From [Flavobacterium] thermophilum (GTDB lineage: Bacteria > Bacillota > Bacilli > Bacillales > Anoxybacillaceae), in the NCBI GenBank assembly GCA_900450595.1, contig UGGS01000001.1, positions 1,426,001-1,490,000 on the forward strand: a DNA stretch of 64,000 bases. The letters are read 5' to 3'. Below, piece after piece: positions 15,266 through 22,966 of this stretch (position 1 is its first letter; every line of letters starts with the position of its first letter). The notes beneath the pieces are model-generated. The model had not been told where the DNA came from, did no database searches, and saw nothing but the letters and a program-made list of their open reading frames with translations. Made by a program: the position numbers and the translations under genes.

Positions 15266-16417
15266 TTACTTTTTCTGTTTGTATTTATCAATGTGTGGTT
15301 TAATTTCTTTGTTAAAGAATTCAATTGGAACAAATTTCTTTAAGGTGAAAGTGTTGATTAACTCTTTGCCAATTGACCATGAATCTTTACCCGTATCCCC
15401 TGCTGCCAATACAAAAGTAGGTGGATTTGCTAATCTCCATAAGCCTCCTGCAATAATCATTAGTTTAACAATGAATACAAATGCGCCTTCTGGTGTAAAG
15501 TTTCTTGTTCCGAAGATGAGAACTCCCAATAAGCAAATGAAGATGGAGTAGGTAATCTGCATTAATGATAATTGTTTCATATGTTTCCACCATTTATGGA
15601 ATAAATGGCGGTAATCATCAAAAATCCAAGTGGTTAATGCTAATGGTGTTAATGTACCTAAAGTAAGAATGTCAAAATATCTGCGTCCGTTTTTCAGGAA
15701 TATCGGGAAAAGTAAGCTAATTAATACAAGATCAAAACCAATGACAGCAATTAAGTCTAATGTTGACCAATTAAAAGTGATCGCTTGTTCTTTAGCAATG
15801 TAACTTCTTCCAATTGATGAGATGGATTGTGATAATTTGTTTAGTAATTCAAATGCTTTTTCATAAAGAATTGGCGCAAATCCTGCTCCTGCCACAGCAA
15901 CAGGGAATCGTTTTAGAATAGTGGAGAATTTCGTATAGTGAATGCTTTTGTGGTTATACATTTTTTTAAGGCTTTCGATGATGGTCAAGATGATCACTAC
16001 AGCTACTGAAAGGATAGAAAATACAAGTGTTGTATTAGAGAACCATGCGTTTTTAAATAACCAAATTGGCGTAATTAATATGAATTTAGATAGCAATTCG
16101 TAAATCCATGACAGTAAATTAACAGACATTTGAGGAATGTGTTCAGGTAAATGATTAAACCATTCGATTCCCTTATTGATTTGTTGCCATATTGTTTCCC
16201 ACTGTTCTAATGACTCTTGAATTTTTTGTAGTGTTCCTTCATTTTGTAAATTTTCTTTAGAAAATGGATTGTTTTTTATGTTTCCTCTTTCATATAGCCA
16301 TTCGCCAATTGTTTGTGCTTTTGCTTGATGAATAGTAAAGAATAATGAAGATGTAGACACTACTGTAAAAGGTATAGCGAGTTTTTTGATGAGTTTTAGA
16401 ATGGACTTATAAACCAA
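15266..16417 (-). CDS. Multi-pass membrane protein with signal peptide (VirB6-like position)
   Basis: I start this at TTG 16417, giving VYKSILKLIKKLAIPFTVV with an AKA-Q cleavage site near residue 35; a longer frame upstream only mirrors the preceding gene. After a helical extracytoplasmic segment (~35-100) there are about six hydrophobic segments (for example WLFKNAWFSNTTLVFSILSV, LIAVIGFDLVLISLLFPIFL, SLMQITYSIFICLLGVLIFG). Size and topology resemble VirB6/TrbL-type channel proteins of Gram-positive transfer systems, but I cannot show homology. It overlaps the end of the upstream pilin-like gene. Confidence 0.6.
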   Translation of the reverse strand: MVYKSILKLIKKLAIPFTVVSTSSLFFTIHQAKAQTIGEWLYERGNIKNNPFSKENLQNEGTLQKIQESLEQWETIWQQINKGIEWFNHLPEHIPQMSVNLLSWIYELLSKFILITPIWLFKNAWFSNTTLVFSILSVAVVIILTIIESLKKMYNHKSIHYTKFSTILKRFPVAVAGAGFAPILYEKAFELLNKLSQSISSIGRSYIAKEQAITFNWSTLDLIAVIGFDLVLISLLFPIFLKNGRRYFDILTLGTLTPLALTTWIFDDYRHLFHKWWKHMKQLSLMQITYSIFICLLGVLIFGTRNFTPEGAFVFIVKLMIIAGGLWRLANPPTFVLAAGDTGKDSWSIGKELINTFTLKKFVPIEFFNKEIKPHIDKYKQKK

Positions 16418-16950
16418 CCTGAAGTGCCTAATAATTTGTTTGCTACAAACCAAATCAGAAGAATTAATGGAGCTGCGATAATGACTTGAAGAAATCCTCG
16501 TAGAATTGCATTGTTCCATTCCTTCACAAGTTTTTCTATCTTTGAGTTTGGTATCATTCTTAACATCCCTGACATTACCAACATGATTAATGCTTGTGAT
16601 ACTCCGATCCCTACCGATATTGTTAGAACCCATTTTACTAAACTGATGATTTCTTTTGGAAACGTTGCTTCTGCTGGATTGTCTACGATTGTTGTTGGAA
16701 TTGTATTTACAACCTCTGTCGTTGTTGCTGAAGCTATTGTTGGCAGTATGAGTGCCAAAAACGATGTTGCAGTTACTATGAACTGTTTTGCCGTCTTTTT
16801 TATCTTCTTCTTTTCGGATGGTCTTAAACTCATCACCTCCTTGATTAGATTTGGATGTATAAAATTTTCTTTATTATATTCTGTTTGAAAAGGAATATAT
16901 TTAACCCCTTGCTGCAAGTTTTTCGCGGAGATCGTCAAGATTGGAGTCAT
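16396..16950 (-). CDS. Secreted two-TM protein resembling VirB2/TrbC pilins
   Basis: Start ATG 16950 has AAAGGAG ten bases upstream; an internal ATG at 16833 has AAGGAGG only two bases away. From there the protein has a basic head (KKKIKKTAKQ), a signal-peptide-like core (FIVTATSFLALILPTIASA), a short linker and two membrane helices separated by a basic loop (LVKEWNNAILRGF). That plan matches VirB2/TrbC pilin-type proteins. It precedes the multi-pass protein and the FtsK-like pump. No VirB4 or relaxase is seen, so a classic type IV system is not shown. Confidence 0.5.
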   Translation of the reverse strand: MTPILTISAKNLQQGVKYIPFQTEYNKENFIHPNLIKEVMSLRPSEKKKIKKTAKQFIVTATSFLALILPTIASATTTEVVNTIPTTIVDNPAEATFPKEIISLVKWVLTISVGIGVSQALIMLVMSGMLRMIPNSKIEKLVKEWNNAILRGFLQVIIAAPLILLIWFVANKLLGTSGWFISPF

Positions 16951-17110
16951 TATAAGCACGCTCCTTTCTTGTTTTGTTATTTCTTTTAATTTGATCAATG
17001 TGAACAGAATGGATGTAGTTTAATCCTGCATTAAGACCTAGCACTAATCCAGACAATAAACCAAGTTTAAGAATGAACTTAGTAGTAACAACAAAAACAC
17101 CTGTTTCCAT
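16901..17110 (-). CDS. Small membrane protein (69 aa)
   Basis: ATG at 17110 with AGGAGGAAAATAAA upstream. One hydrophobic N-terminal helix (FILKLGLLSGLVLGLNAGL) and a basic, charged C-terminal tail (RNNKTRKERAYNDSNLDDL). Sits one base after the upstream TM gene and overlaps the pilin-like gene. Part of the membrane operon leading to the FtsK-like gene. Function unknown. Confidence 0.6.
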   Translation of the reverse strand: METGVFVVTTKFILKLGLLSGLVLGLNAGLNYIHSVHIDQIKRNNKTRKERAYNDSNLDDLREKLAARG

Positions 17111-17111
17111 T

Positions 17112-17270
17112 TTATTTTCCTCCTACTCGGTAATATTTAAATTTACCTTGTTTTTTGATTAGTGTTAATTGAACTGTATTTTTTAATGTCTGTTTCGCAA
17201 TTTTATAGCTAATATAAACTGTTGATGTCACTACACACATTGTTTGAATGCCAATTAATGTCGTTAACAT
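17112..17270 (-). CDS. Small membrane protein (52 aa)
   Basis: I prefer ATG 17270 (MLTTLIGIQTMCVVTSTVYI), which has AAAGGAGTGTGAACATC upstream, to a start 12 codons earlier. One hydrophobic helix and a basic C-terminus. It is the first gene of the membrane/FtsK operon and lies just downstream of a candidate operator region (17332-17372). Confidence 0.55.
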   Translation of the reverse strand: MLTTLIGIQTMCVVTSTVYISYKIAKQTLKNTVQLTLIKKQGKFKYYRVGGK

Positions 17271-17331
17271 GATGTTCACACTCCTTTTGTTGTTGTTAGT
17301 ATACATTATGCTTTAAATTACATATTTTGCC

Positions 17332-17372
17332 TGTCCGTTCAAAATTTTTTTATTTTTATTGAACCGATTCAA
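17332..17372. promoter_or_regulatory. Candidate operator of the membrane/FtsK operon
   Basis: The palindrome TTGAACCGATTCAA (17359-17372) and a nearby half-site CCGTTCAA (17335-17342) lie between the XRE gene's terminator and the first membrane gene. The paired sites would suit a dimeric HTH repressor such as the adjacent XRE protein. Confidence 0.45.
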
Positions 17373-17380
17373 ATAAATAA

Positions 17381-17400
17381 AAGTGCCTATTCTGGCACTT
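17381..17400 (-). terminator. Intrinsic terminator of the XRE gene
   Basis: AAGTGCC/GGCACTT stem followed by TTTATTTATTT on the minus strand; overlaps the final codons of the regulator. Confidence 0.6.
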
Positions 17401-17818
17401 TGTAAAACATTTCTTCGATTGGTGGAAAATCAAGTGCAGCCCATATTTTAAGAAAAACTTCTAATGTTGGTTGAGTGCGATTGTTGACAATAAGATTGAT
17501 GGTGGATTTATCTAATCCCGTTAGTTCAGCAAGGTCTAATTGTTTTATGTTTTTCTCTTTCAGAATTTTTTTGATGTTGTTTTTTAATTTGTACTCCCCA
17601 GTAATATCAAATCCATGAACAATTTTTTCATTGTATGTCTCAATTTTTCTAATGATTTCTATACAGCAGCCAGCTATAAAATCTTCAACAGTTGTATATG
17701 GTTTATCTTTATTAAATAAGCGATTTTTCTTGTTTTCGTATTCCACGATGTTTTCAATAAATTGTAATGTTGATTCCCTTAATCTTACTGGTACTTCAAT
17801 CAGTTTTTCTTTTGTCAT
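17387..17818 (-). CDS. XRE-family regulator with an N-terminal RHH-like segment
   Basis: 143 residues. The C-terminal half is a clear XRE helix-turn-helix (LKNNIKKILKEKNIKQ, then DLAELTGLDKSTINLIVNNR, ~77-125). The N-terminal part (VPVRLRESTLQFIENIV) resembles a ribbon-helix-helix strand and helix. It is divergent from two small plus-strand genes (17887-18137) and upstream of the membrane/FtsK operon, so it probably represses one or both. ATG 17818; ribosome site GGTGGG. Confidence 0.8.
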   Translation of the reverse strand: MTKEKLIEVPVRLRESTLQFIENIVEYENKKNRLFNKDKPYTTVEDFIAGCCIEIIRKIETYNEKIVHGFDITGEYKLKNNIKKILKEKNIKQLDLAELTGLDKSTINLIVNNRTQPTLEVFLKIWAALDFPPIEEMFYKVPE

Positions 17819-17886
17819 GTATAACCCACCTCATTATTGGAGAATATATAAACAGCAACATAACACAAAAGGAGATGCTAGTCGTC

Positions 17887-17955
17887 ATGTATTTGTTTAA
17901 AAAAGGTGTTGAAGAATATATTGAACAAATTATCGATCAAGGGAGAAAACGCTAA
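17887..17955 (+). CDS. Very small protein (22 aa), first of a two-gene unit
   Basis: ATG 17887 with AAAGGAG 12 bases upstream; product MYLFKKGVEEYIEQIIDQGR plus two residues. The stop overlaps the next gene's start (TAATG). Divergent from the XRE gene. It may serve as a coupling leader for the 60-aa gene. Expression is not proven. Confidence 0.4.
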   Translation: MYLFKKGVEEYIEQIIDQGRKR

Positions 17956-18137
17956 TGTATTGGCAAGATTATGAAAAACCTTCATGGGAAATTCGATTAG
18001 AAAATACTCCAGAGTATGTCATACAGAAAACTGGTATGACACGCAAGGAACTGGAAAGACTTCTTCATTATTTGCAAGAGGAGGGTATAATAATTGACTT
18101 CCCCTACAAAGATGTGTATGAATTGAAACTTTATTGA
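17955..18137 (+). CDS. Small protein of unknown function (60 aa)
   Basis: Starts in a TAATG overlap with the 22-aa frame. Helical and charged (MTRKELERLLHYLQEEGIII) with a normal protein-like composition. It converges on and overlaps the 3' part of the minus-strand M23 gene by about 140 bases, which is unusual. The divergent layout with an XRE regulator resembles a small genetic switch. Function unknown. Confidence 0.5.
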   Translation: MYWQDYEKPSWEIRLENTPEYVIQKTGMTRKELERLLHYLQEEGIIIDFPYKDVYELKLY

Positions 18138-18608
18138 TGACAAGGTGTCGGAAATCATTTGAATAAATTGTGTCCCATTCAATGTTACAGTATCAGAAGC
18201 ATGTTGCATTTTTGCTAAAAATGAAGGATTGTTCATGTTTTGGATAAAGTCTATATAGGGGGAGGGATCAATAAAGCGTCCTCCCTCTTTTACAGCAAAA
18301 TGTAAGTGTGCGCCTGTACTATGTCCAGTGTTGCCGGAATAGCCAATTAAATCCCCTGCTTGAACAATATCGCCTTGTTTGACAGTTATCTGAGAAAGAT
18401 GTCCATAAATAGCTGTCTTTCCGTCTTGCCATTTGATAAATACACCTTTACCAATGTTAGATGAACCAAAATCAACTACTCGTTCTACAATACCATCTTT
18501 TATTGAGCGTAATGGTGTGTTTTCGGGCATTGCAAAATCAATTCCCGTATGTGGTCTTGTTCTGAATGGCTCTTGTTCAAGAAATCGAGATGTGATTCTG
18601 TAAGTCAT
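17997..18608 (-). CDS. M23-family (LytM-type) peptidase-like protein
   Basis: 203 residues; the M23 domain covers ~8-120. Zinc ligands are visible as HTGID (H-x3-D) and GAHLHF (H-x-H), with the usual GDIVQAGDLIGYSGNTGHST core, so a Gly-Gly or peptide cross-link endopeptidase is predicted. There is no signal peptide, and the ~70-residue C-terminal tail is hydrophobic in places. It may act with the membrane/FtsK operon to open the wall locally, or export may depend on another pathway. ATG 18608 has GAGGGTGACATC upstream. Confidence 0.75.
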   Translation of the reverse strand: MTYRITSRFLEQEPFRTRPHTGIDFAMPENTPLRSIKDGIVERVVDFGSSNIGKGVFIKWQDGKTAIYGHLSQITVKQGDIVQAGDLIGYSGNTGHSTGAHLHFAVKEGGRFIDPSPYIDFIQNMNNPSFLAKMQHASDTVTLNGTQFIQMISDTLSSIKFQFIHIFVGEVNYYTLLLQIMKKSFQFLACHTSFLYDILWSIF

Positions 18609-18955
18609 GATGTCACCCTCTTGATGAATTTTTAATTACAAAGTTGAATGAAAAATTTAGGTGATTTTTTTAAGTTGGATTTATAGGACAAATTTTATAG
18701 GTTGTTTTTTAGTATAGAAATTTTGAAGCAATTTTCTCTTTTCCTTTCACACTCTCAAAACCACGTTTCCGATGGCAAAAATCGTTTCCCACTATGGGAA
18801 ACGTTCATGGGAAACGATTGGGAAACCATCGGGAAACGATGAGGAAACGTTGTGGGAAACGATAATTAGGTATATTGGTATATTAGTTTTTATGAGTTAA
18901 TAATCGAATGAAATGCTTCATTTTTTGTCCAAAATTATTCACCATATTGCATGAA
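18609..18955. other. Gene-free region between tubZ and the M23 gene
   Basis: About 350 bases with no reading frame of note. It holds the repeat cluster at 18761-18863 and AT-rich flanks; a plausible site for plasmid partition and possibly replication. Confidence 0.6.
18761..18863. repeat. Cluster of GGGAAACGWT repeats, candidate tubC centromere or iterons
   Basis: Eight copies of GGGAAACG(A/T)T or one-base variants: two inverted (18763-18770, 18781-18790) then six direct (18796, 18809, 18820, 18831, 18842, 18854), spaced 11-13 bp, about one helical turn. They lie 90 bases downstream of tubZ. Known TubR proteins bind arrays of ~12-bp repeats (tubC), so this is the best centromere candidate. 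Replication iterons are the alternative. Confidence 0.7.
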
Positions 18956-20077
18956 TTAACGTTTAAATTTATTAATAAGACTACTTATATCCTTTACCTT
19001 TTCTTTTTTCGGTTGCTCATTTTTGATTTTGCTTAAAATATCCACAGCATTTGATTTATAAATAGTACGGGTTTTGATATGTTCCATTGCTTTTGTAGCC
19101 TCTTTCGTTTTTTCTTCTATTGTTTTTAAACGTGAATGACACCAGTCTAATCCAGTTAATACGGTTGTGATTATATTTGATTCGCTTGTGTAATACCCTT
19201 CAAATAAGTGTAAGGGCATTTTATTATTGAACGGTGAAAAGATTTTTTGGTGATTTAAAATGCTCATAAACTCCTCTTCTCCATCAAAGATGATCCCAGC
19301 ACTAATGATTTGATTGTATTCAATATCTGCGAAGCAGCTTTGATGCCATGATTCTTTGATTAGATTAGCAATGTCTGATTCGGAAATTTCGGTTTGATGC
19401 TTGAGATCATTTAAATTGCATTGTGCTATTGTACCTAAACCTTTAGTTTGGAATAGTGCTTTTAAATCTTTCTTATCAAATACACCATATTTTGAACTTT
19501 GTTCTGTGTATTGTTCTAATTGTTGAATGATTTGAATGACTTTTTGATTAACGGTTTTATAAAATACATTTTTCCCAAACTGGAGCGAGTTTGCGCGAAA
19601 TTTCTCATTGTCGATCGGCAATGTGCAAATATCTAATTGAGATAAATCTTCAAAGCATTCTAAGCAATTCTTTTGAGATATATAAGCTTCAGTGGAGTCA
19701 GGAATAATTGGCATAGAGACAAATACTTTATCGGGCATTTCTTGACAAAGTATTTCCAATAAGACTGGTGCAATGCCACTTCCACTTCCCCCTGCTGTTG
19801 AAAATGGAACAAAAATGATTTCTATAGATGAATGTGAGAAGTTTTCTTTAACAAATGTGGTAGCTAAATCCCAGTTGTTAGCCATTAAACGTATTGCTTC
19901 ACTTCTTGCTTTACCAATGCCTTCGCTTCCAATGAGTTTTAATTTTAGATTAACGTATTCAAGCGATTCAAGGTCACGTTCAGAGTAGTTTATGGAAGCG
20001 GAATAAAATCCTTGTTTCGCTGCTTCATCTGCAATATTTCCTCCAGCCTGCCCCAAACCTAAGAATGAAATAAACAT
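18956..20077 (-). CDS. tubZ: TubZ/FtsZ-family GTPase, plasmid segregation
   Basis: 373 residues from ATG 20077, which overlaps the tubR stop (TAATG) and has GGGGAG nine bases upstream; a TTG nine bases earlier is less likely. Rossmann-type N-terminus SFLGLGQAGGNIAD, then the tubulin G-box STAGGSGSGIAP (~residues 92-103). The basic C-terminal tail (LINKFKR) resembles TubZ tails that contact TubR-tubC. Polymerising TubZ moves plasmid DNA in large Bacillus plasmids. It is minus-strand and followed by candidate tubC repeats. Note that the protein is shorter than many TubZ (about 480 residues). Confidence 0.85.
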   Translation of the reverse strand: MFISFLGLGQAGGNIADEAAKQGFYSASINYSERDLESLEYVNLKLKLIGSEGIGKARSEAIRLMANNWDLATTFVKENFSHSSIEIIFVPFSTAGGSGSGIAPVLLEILCQEMPDKVFVSMPIIPDSTEAYISQKNCLECFEDLSQLDICTLPIDNEKFRANSLQFGKNVFYKTVNQKVIQIIQQLEQYTEQSSKYGVFDKKDLKALFQTKGLGTIAQCNLNDLKHQTEISESDIANLIKESWHQSCFADIEYNQIISAGIIFDGEEEFMSILNHQKIFSPFNNKMPLHLFEGYYTSESNIITTVLTGLDWCHSRLKTIEEKTKEATKAMEHIKTRTIYKSNAVDILSKIKNEQPKKEKVKDISSLINKFKR

Positions 20078-20361
20078 TACAAACAACTCCCCTCATAAAG
20101 TTTTTGAATAGCTTGCAACCCATATTGATTAATGTGAATGAGATGTTTTCTATTACCTGTAGCCACTTCAATAAAGTTCATTGCTTCCAGTCGGCAAATG
20201 ATTTTTCTTAATGTTGGTTCGCTGAAATTTAGTTCTGATACGATTTCTTGTTTTGTTCGTCCACTGAAGCGTGTTGTTGCTTCTTTATTGATGAGATAGT
20301 TAAGCAATTCGATTTCCTCAAGCGTTAAACGTTCCACTAATGATGTGAAATGTTGTTCCAT
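20077..20361 (-). CDS. tubR: TubR-like winged-helix partition adaptor
   Basis: 94 residues with a winged-helix DNA-binding fold: TKQEIVSELNFSEPTLRKII is the recognition helix-turn-helix (~40-60), followed by a beta-wing (EVATGNRKHLIHIN). Its position directly before tubZ, with a one-base overlap, is that of tubR. It should bind the repeat array and couple it to TubZ filaments, and repress its own operon. ATG 20361; AGGAGGGG upstream. Known TubR proteins are about 100-110 residues. Confidence 0.75.
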   Translation of the reverse strand: MEQHFTSLVERLTLEEIELLNYLINKEATTRFSGRTKQEIVSELNFSEPTLRKIICRLEAMNFIEVATGNRKHLIHINQYGLQAIQKLYEGSCL

Positions 20362-20393
20362 TTCGCCCCTCCTTGTTTAAAAATGTTCAAATT

Positions 20394-20439
20394 AGATATT
20401 TGCCGAACGAATATGTGCAAGTTCGCTCAACAAATATCT
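20394..20439. repeat. Inverted repeat in the tubR upstream region
   Basis: AGATATTTG (20394-20402) and CAAATATCT (20431-20439) with inner CGAAC/GTTCG. It lies in the divergent region between tubR and the rightward genes and could be an operator for TubR or another regulator. It is unlike the GGGAAACG repeats. Confidence 0.45.
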
Positions 20440-20517
20440 TGATACAGTTATATGTCAGTGCGCTTGTACAGTTTGCATGTCACAAAAAATTTTTAAAAAT
20501 TTTACGATAAGGGGTTG

Positions 20518-20567
20518 ATTTAAGTAAAATATAATAATATAATAACATTAGTTAAATAAATTATAAT
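20518..20567 (+). promoter_or_regulatory. Tandem candidate phage promoter motifs, start of the right arm
   Basis: Two copies on the plus strand, ATTTAAGTAAAATATAATA and AGTTAAATAAATTATAATA, about 31 bp apart, precede the first rightward gene (20598). They match the minus-strand motif of the left arm. Confidence 0.5.
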
Positions 20568-20597
20568 AAAGGGAGACGAAGAAAGGAGGTGTAAATA

Positions 20598-20780
20598 ATG
20601 TCTTATAATAAATCTGAGGAGGTGATCGGTTTTCTAGAACTAAAAATCCTAGAAGACCGAGCAAGTGATGAAGAGTTGGAGTTTTACGAGAATTACATAT
20701 GGTTTGGTAAGCTGGATAAGAAGTCTGGTACATATAAAAAATTGCTGAATGAATTAAAACGAGAATGGGAGGGTAAATAA
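20598..20780 (+). CDS. Small acidic protein of unknown function (60 aa)
   Basis: ATG 20598 with AAAGGAGGTGTAAATA upstream. Acidic, aromatic, no recognised domain. The stop overlaps the next gene's ATG (TAATG), so the pair is coupled. First gene of the rightward half, after tandem promoter motifs. Confidence 0.65.
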   Translation: MSYNKSEEVIGFLELKILEDRASDEELEFYENYIWFGKLDKKSGTYKKLLNELKREWEGK

Positions 20781-21040
20781 TGGGATATTCGAGAGATGAA
20801 CAAGAAACAGTGTTGGTGTATAGTGATGGCGAATGGAGTGTTTATTCAACTGTGCCAAAGCATATTCGTAAGTTTTTAGAGATTGCTGAAATGGAAATAT
20901 TAGAGTATGAGGATGATAGGCCAATAGCAATCAAAGGTAAGTTATCAGAACGTAATATTTCCATCAAAAAAGAACGTAATTTAAGTGAAGAACAAAGAAG
21001 AAAAATTGCAGAAAGGTTATTACAAGGTAGAAAAAGTTAG
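20780..21040 (+). CDS. Small protein of unknown function (86 aa)
   Basis: Coupled to the 60-aa gene by TAATG. Begins MGYSRDEQETVLVYSDGEWS; the C-terminus is basic and helical (ERNLSEEQRRKIAERLLQGR). The N-terminal half looks beta-rich. A plausible small DNA- or protein-binding regulator, with no specific match. Confidence 0.65.
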   Translation: MGYSRDEQETVLVYSDGEWSVYSTVPKHIRKFLEIAEMEILEYEDDRPIAIKGKLSERNISIKKERNLSEEQRRKIAERLLQGRKS

Positions 21041-21260
21041 GTGGATTTTTTAATTGTGTAGAATGAAAAAATACATAAATGTTTAGGTTTGAGTTTTTAA
21101 TTATACATAATAAAAATAATTATAATAATATTTGTTTGATTAATTGTATTAGGTTAAGGTAAGAGCTAAAGTTTTATATTGTACATAATGAAAAAATAGA
21201 TGGGAAACTGATGTTGGATGGATATGTATTGTTGATATATAAGAAGGACGGTGTTGGTAA
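21041..21260. promoter_or_regulatory. AT-rich intergenic region with a motif-like sequence
   Basis: 220 bases without a gene. Around 21111-21131 the sequence AAAAATAATTATAATAATA is motif-like and could drive the 233-aa gene. No inverted repeat of note. Confidence 0.35.
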
Positions 21261-21962
21261 ATGGGTGTAGTTAAACGGGATGTACATAAGAATGAATATT
21301 TATATCGAGTTATTAGCTTTTCTGATGTAGATTGCATTAAAGGTCTTATTAAACATAGATCAATGATCGATATTTATTATGAACCTGCTTTAAAGCATAT
21401 TGATGAAATTAATCAAATTGCCATTCAAATTGCCGAAATTGAAATGAATAAAAAGAATCAAGAACGTTTCGAGAAATTGAAGAAAGAGGGTAAAATTCCT
21501 AAAAATAAAAAATATAAATATAAAAAATTTTATAAGAATAAAAGAGATGACATCATTGAAGCAAGCAATATTACAGAATTAAATCAAGAATTGATTTGTG
21601 TATATGCTGATTTAGATAATTTAATCAAAAAAACATCTTTAACAGACAAACAAAGGGATATTATTGAAAAATTCATGTCTGGATTAGATGAATATGACAT
21701 TGGGTTGCTTTATAAACAACGAGCAGACAAAATTTTAAACATTTTAGATACTGCTTGTGAAAAAATTTGTAATGAGTACAAAAAGAGATGGAAATATGTA
21801 ATGGCTGAACAAGATTATATTAAGGTTGAGTGGGATTATAAGAAATGTAGTAAATGTGGAGAATTGTTACCTTTAACTGAAGATTTTTATAGAAAACGCG
21901 AAGATAGTGCTGATGGATTTAGAAATGAATGTAGAAAATGTGAAGTTTCGGCGAAAAAATAG
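21261..21962 (+). CDS. Possible transcription regulator: sigma-like HTH plus zinc ribbon
   Basis: 233 residues; ATG 21261. The central region (LTDKQRDIIEKFMSGLDEYD, ~132-180) resembles a sigma-70 region-4-type helix-turn-helix. The C-terminus has a four-cysteine ribbon (CSKCGELLPLTEDFY, then CRKCE), a tail often seen on phage DNA-binding proteins. The middle is Lys-rich and helical. Its place before the late genes suggests a late-gene activator that could read the motif promoters, an inference. It could instead be a remnant of a homing endonuclease, as no nuclease residues are seen. Confidence 0.5.
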   Translation: MGVVKRDVHKNEYLYRVISFSDVDCIKGLIKHRSMIDIYYEPALKHIDEINQIAIQIAEIEMNKKNQERFEKLKKEGKIPKNKKYKYKKFYKNKRDDIIEASNITELNQELICVYADLDNLIKKTSLTDKQRDIIEKFMSGLDEYDIGLLYKQRADKILNILDTACEKICNEYKKRWKYVMAEQDYIKVEWDYKKCSKCGELLPLTEDFYRKREDSADGFRNECRKCEVSAKK

Positions 21963-22013
21963 GGAGAAATTAAAGACTTTTTGTAGTATGAAATATAGTG
22001 AGGAGGTATAATT

Positions 22014-22916
22014 TTGTATTTTTATATTAAAACGCCAGATGGTAAAGTTACAATTACTTTTGATAAAAATACAACTTTTGAAGAGAAACTTGAAATTTTA
22101 AATAAAAAAATTTTTGATCAATATAAAGATTTTTTAATGGAATATAAACATACAGCTAAAGCAAAGAAAATGTTGCTTGATTGTACAAATTTTTTAATTA
22201 TGGGAAGAAATAATAAAACTACTTTAACACCAAGAAAACTTAAAAGGATTAATGAGAAAGAATTGCCTTTAACATATATGAAAAATAAATTTATTGAAGA
22301 GTATTTATATGGTTCTCCAAGCGAAGATTATGATGATTACTATGTTTTTGATAGTGAAACAGAATATGTTGAGCAAGATATACCCAAAGAATTACTTAAA
22401 GATTATTGTAATTTGAGAATCAAGGAAATAAATCGAATTGAAGATTCACGAAAACAAAAAGACAATGATGATAAAAGTAGTTGGGAGAACTCAAAAACAT
22501 ATAAAATTAATCAATTATACTCCTCTGCCGATAAGTATGGGGAAGTTACAGACGACAGAGTAAGTATATATTACATAAGTAAAGATAAATTAGTCGAATA
22601 CATAAACAATGAAAACCTTAAATTTAAAGGTGATATAAAAACAAAGAAAATATTAGTACATAAAGGTAGACAAGGAATAATTGATAAAAATAAACCTTAC
22701 ATAGCTGAATGGAAACGAGTTAATACAAATAATGAGTTCGAATTTAATAAAAATAAATATAAAATATCTAACAAATTAAAACAATATCAATTGGACTTAG
22801 ACAGTAATAAATACATAATGGATTCGGTTTTGTGCTATTACATACCACATGAAGATAAGTATTATTTCTTTGATGAAAACATTGATGAAATTACTAAGTA
22901 TGTTAAACAGGTTTAA
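22014..22916 (+). CDS. Protein of unknown function (300 aa)
   Basis: Starts at TTG 22014 with AGGAGG nine bases upstream. Lys/Asn/Tyr-rich, soluble; acidic stretch SEDYDDYYVFDSETEYVEQD near the middle. No recognised domain. It lies just before HU in the plus-strand operon. Function unknown. Confidence 0.65.
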   Translation: MYFYIKTPDGKVTITFDKNTTFEEKLEILNKKIFDQYKDFLMEYKHTAKAKKMLLDCTNFLIMGRNNKTTLTPRKLKRINEKELPLTYMKNKFIEEYLYGSPSEDYDDYYVFDSETEYVEQDIPKELLKDYCNLRIKEINRIEDSRKQKDNDDKSSWENSKTYKINQLYSSADKYGEVTDDRVSIYYISKDKLVEYINNENLKFKGDIKTKKILVHKGRQGIIDKNKPYIAEWKRVNTNNEFEFNKNKYKISNKLKQYQLDLDSNKYIMDSVLCYYIPHEDKYYFFDENIDEITKYVKQV

Positions 22917-22966
22917 TCGCCTGTTTAAAATAAAAATTCTAAAGGAGTAAAAGGAGGAAATTTATT

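Noticed and set aside
16418..16633. N-terminal extension of the multi-pass membrane protein
   Set aside because: This part is antiframe to the pilin-like gene and has Ser/Asn/Arg-rich composition; TTG 16417 gives a clean signal peptide.
12951..17270. Complete conjugation system
   Set aside because: No relaxase, VirB4 ATPase or oriT was found in the window; only a partial resemblance remains.
18761..18863. CRISPR array
   Set aside because: Repeats are 10 bp with 1-3-bp gaps, both orientations, and no cas genes; they are protein-binding repeats.
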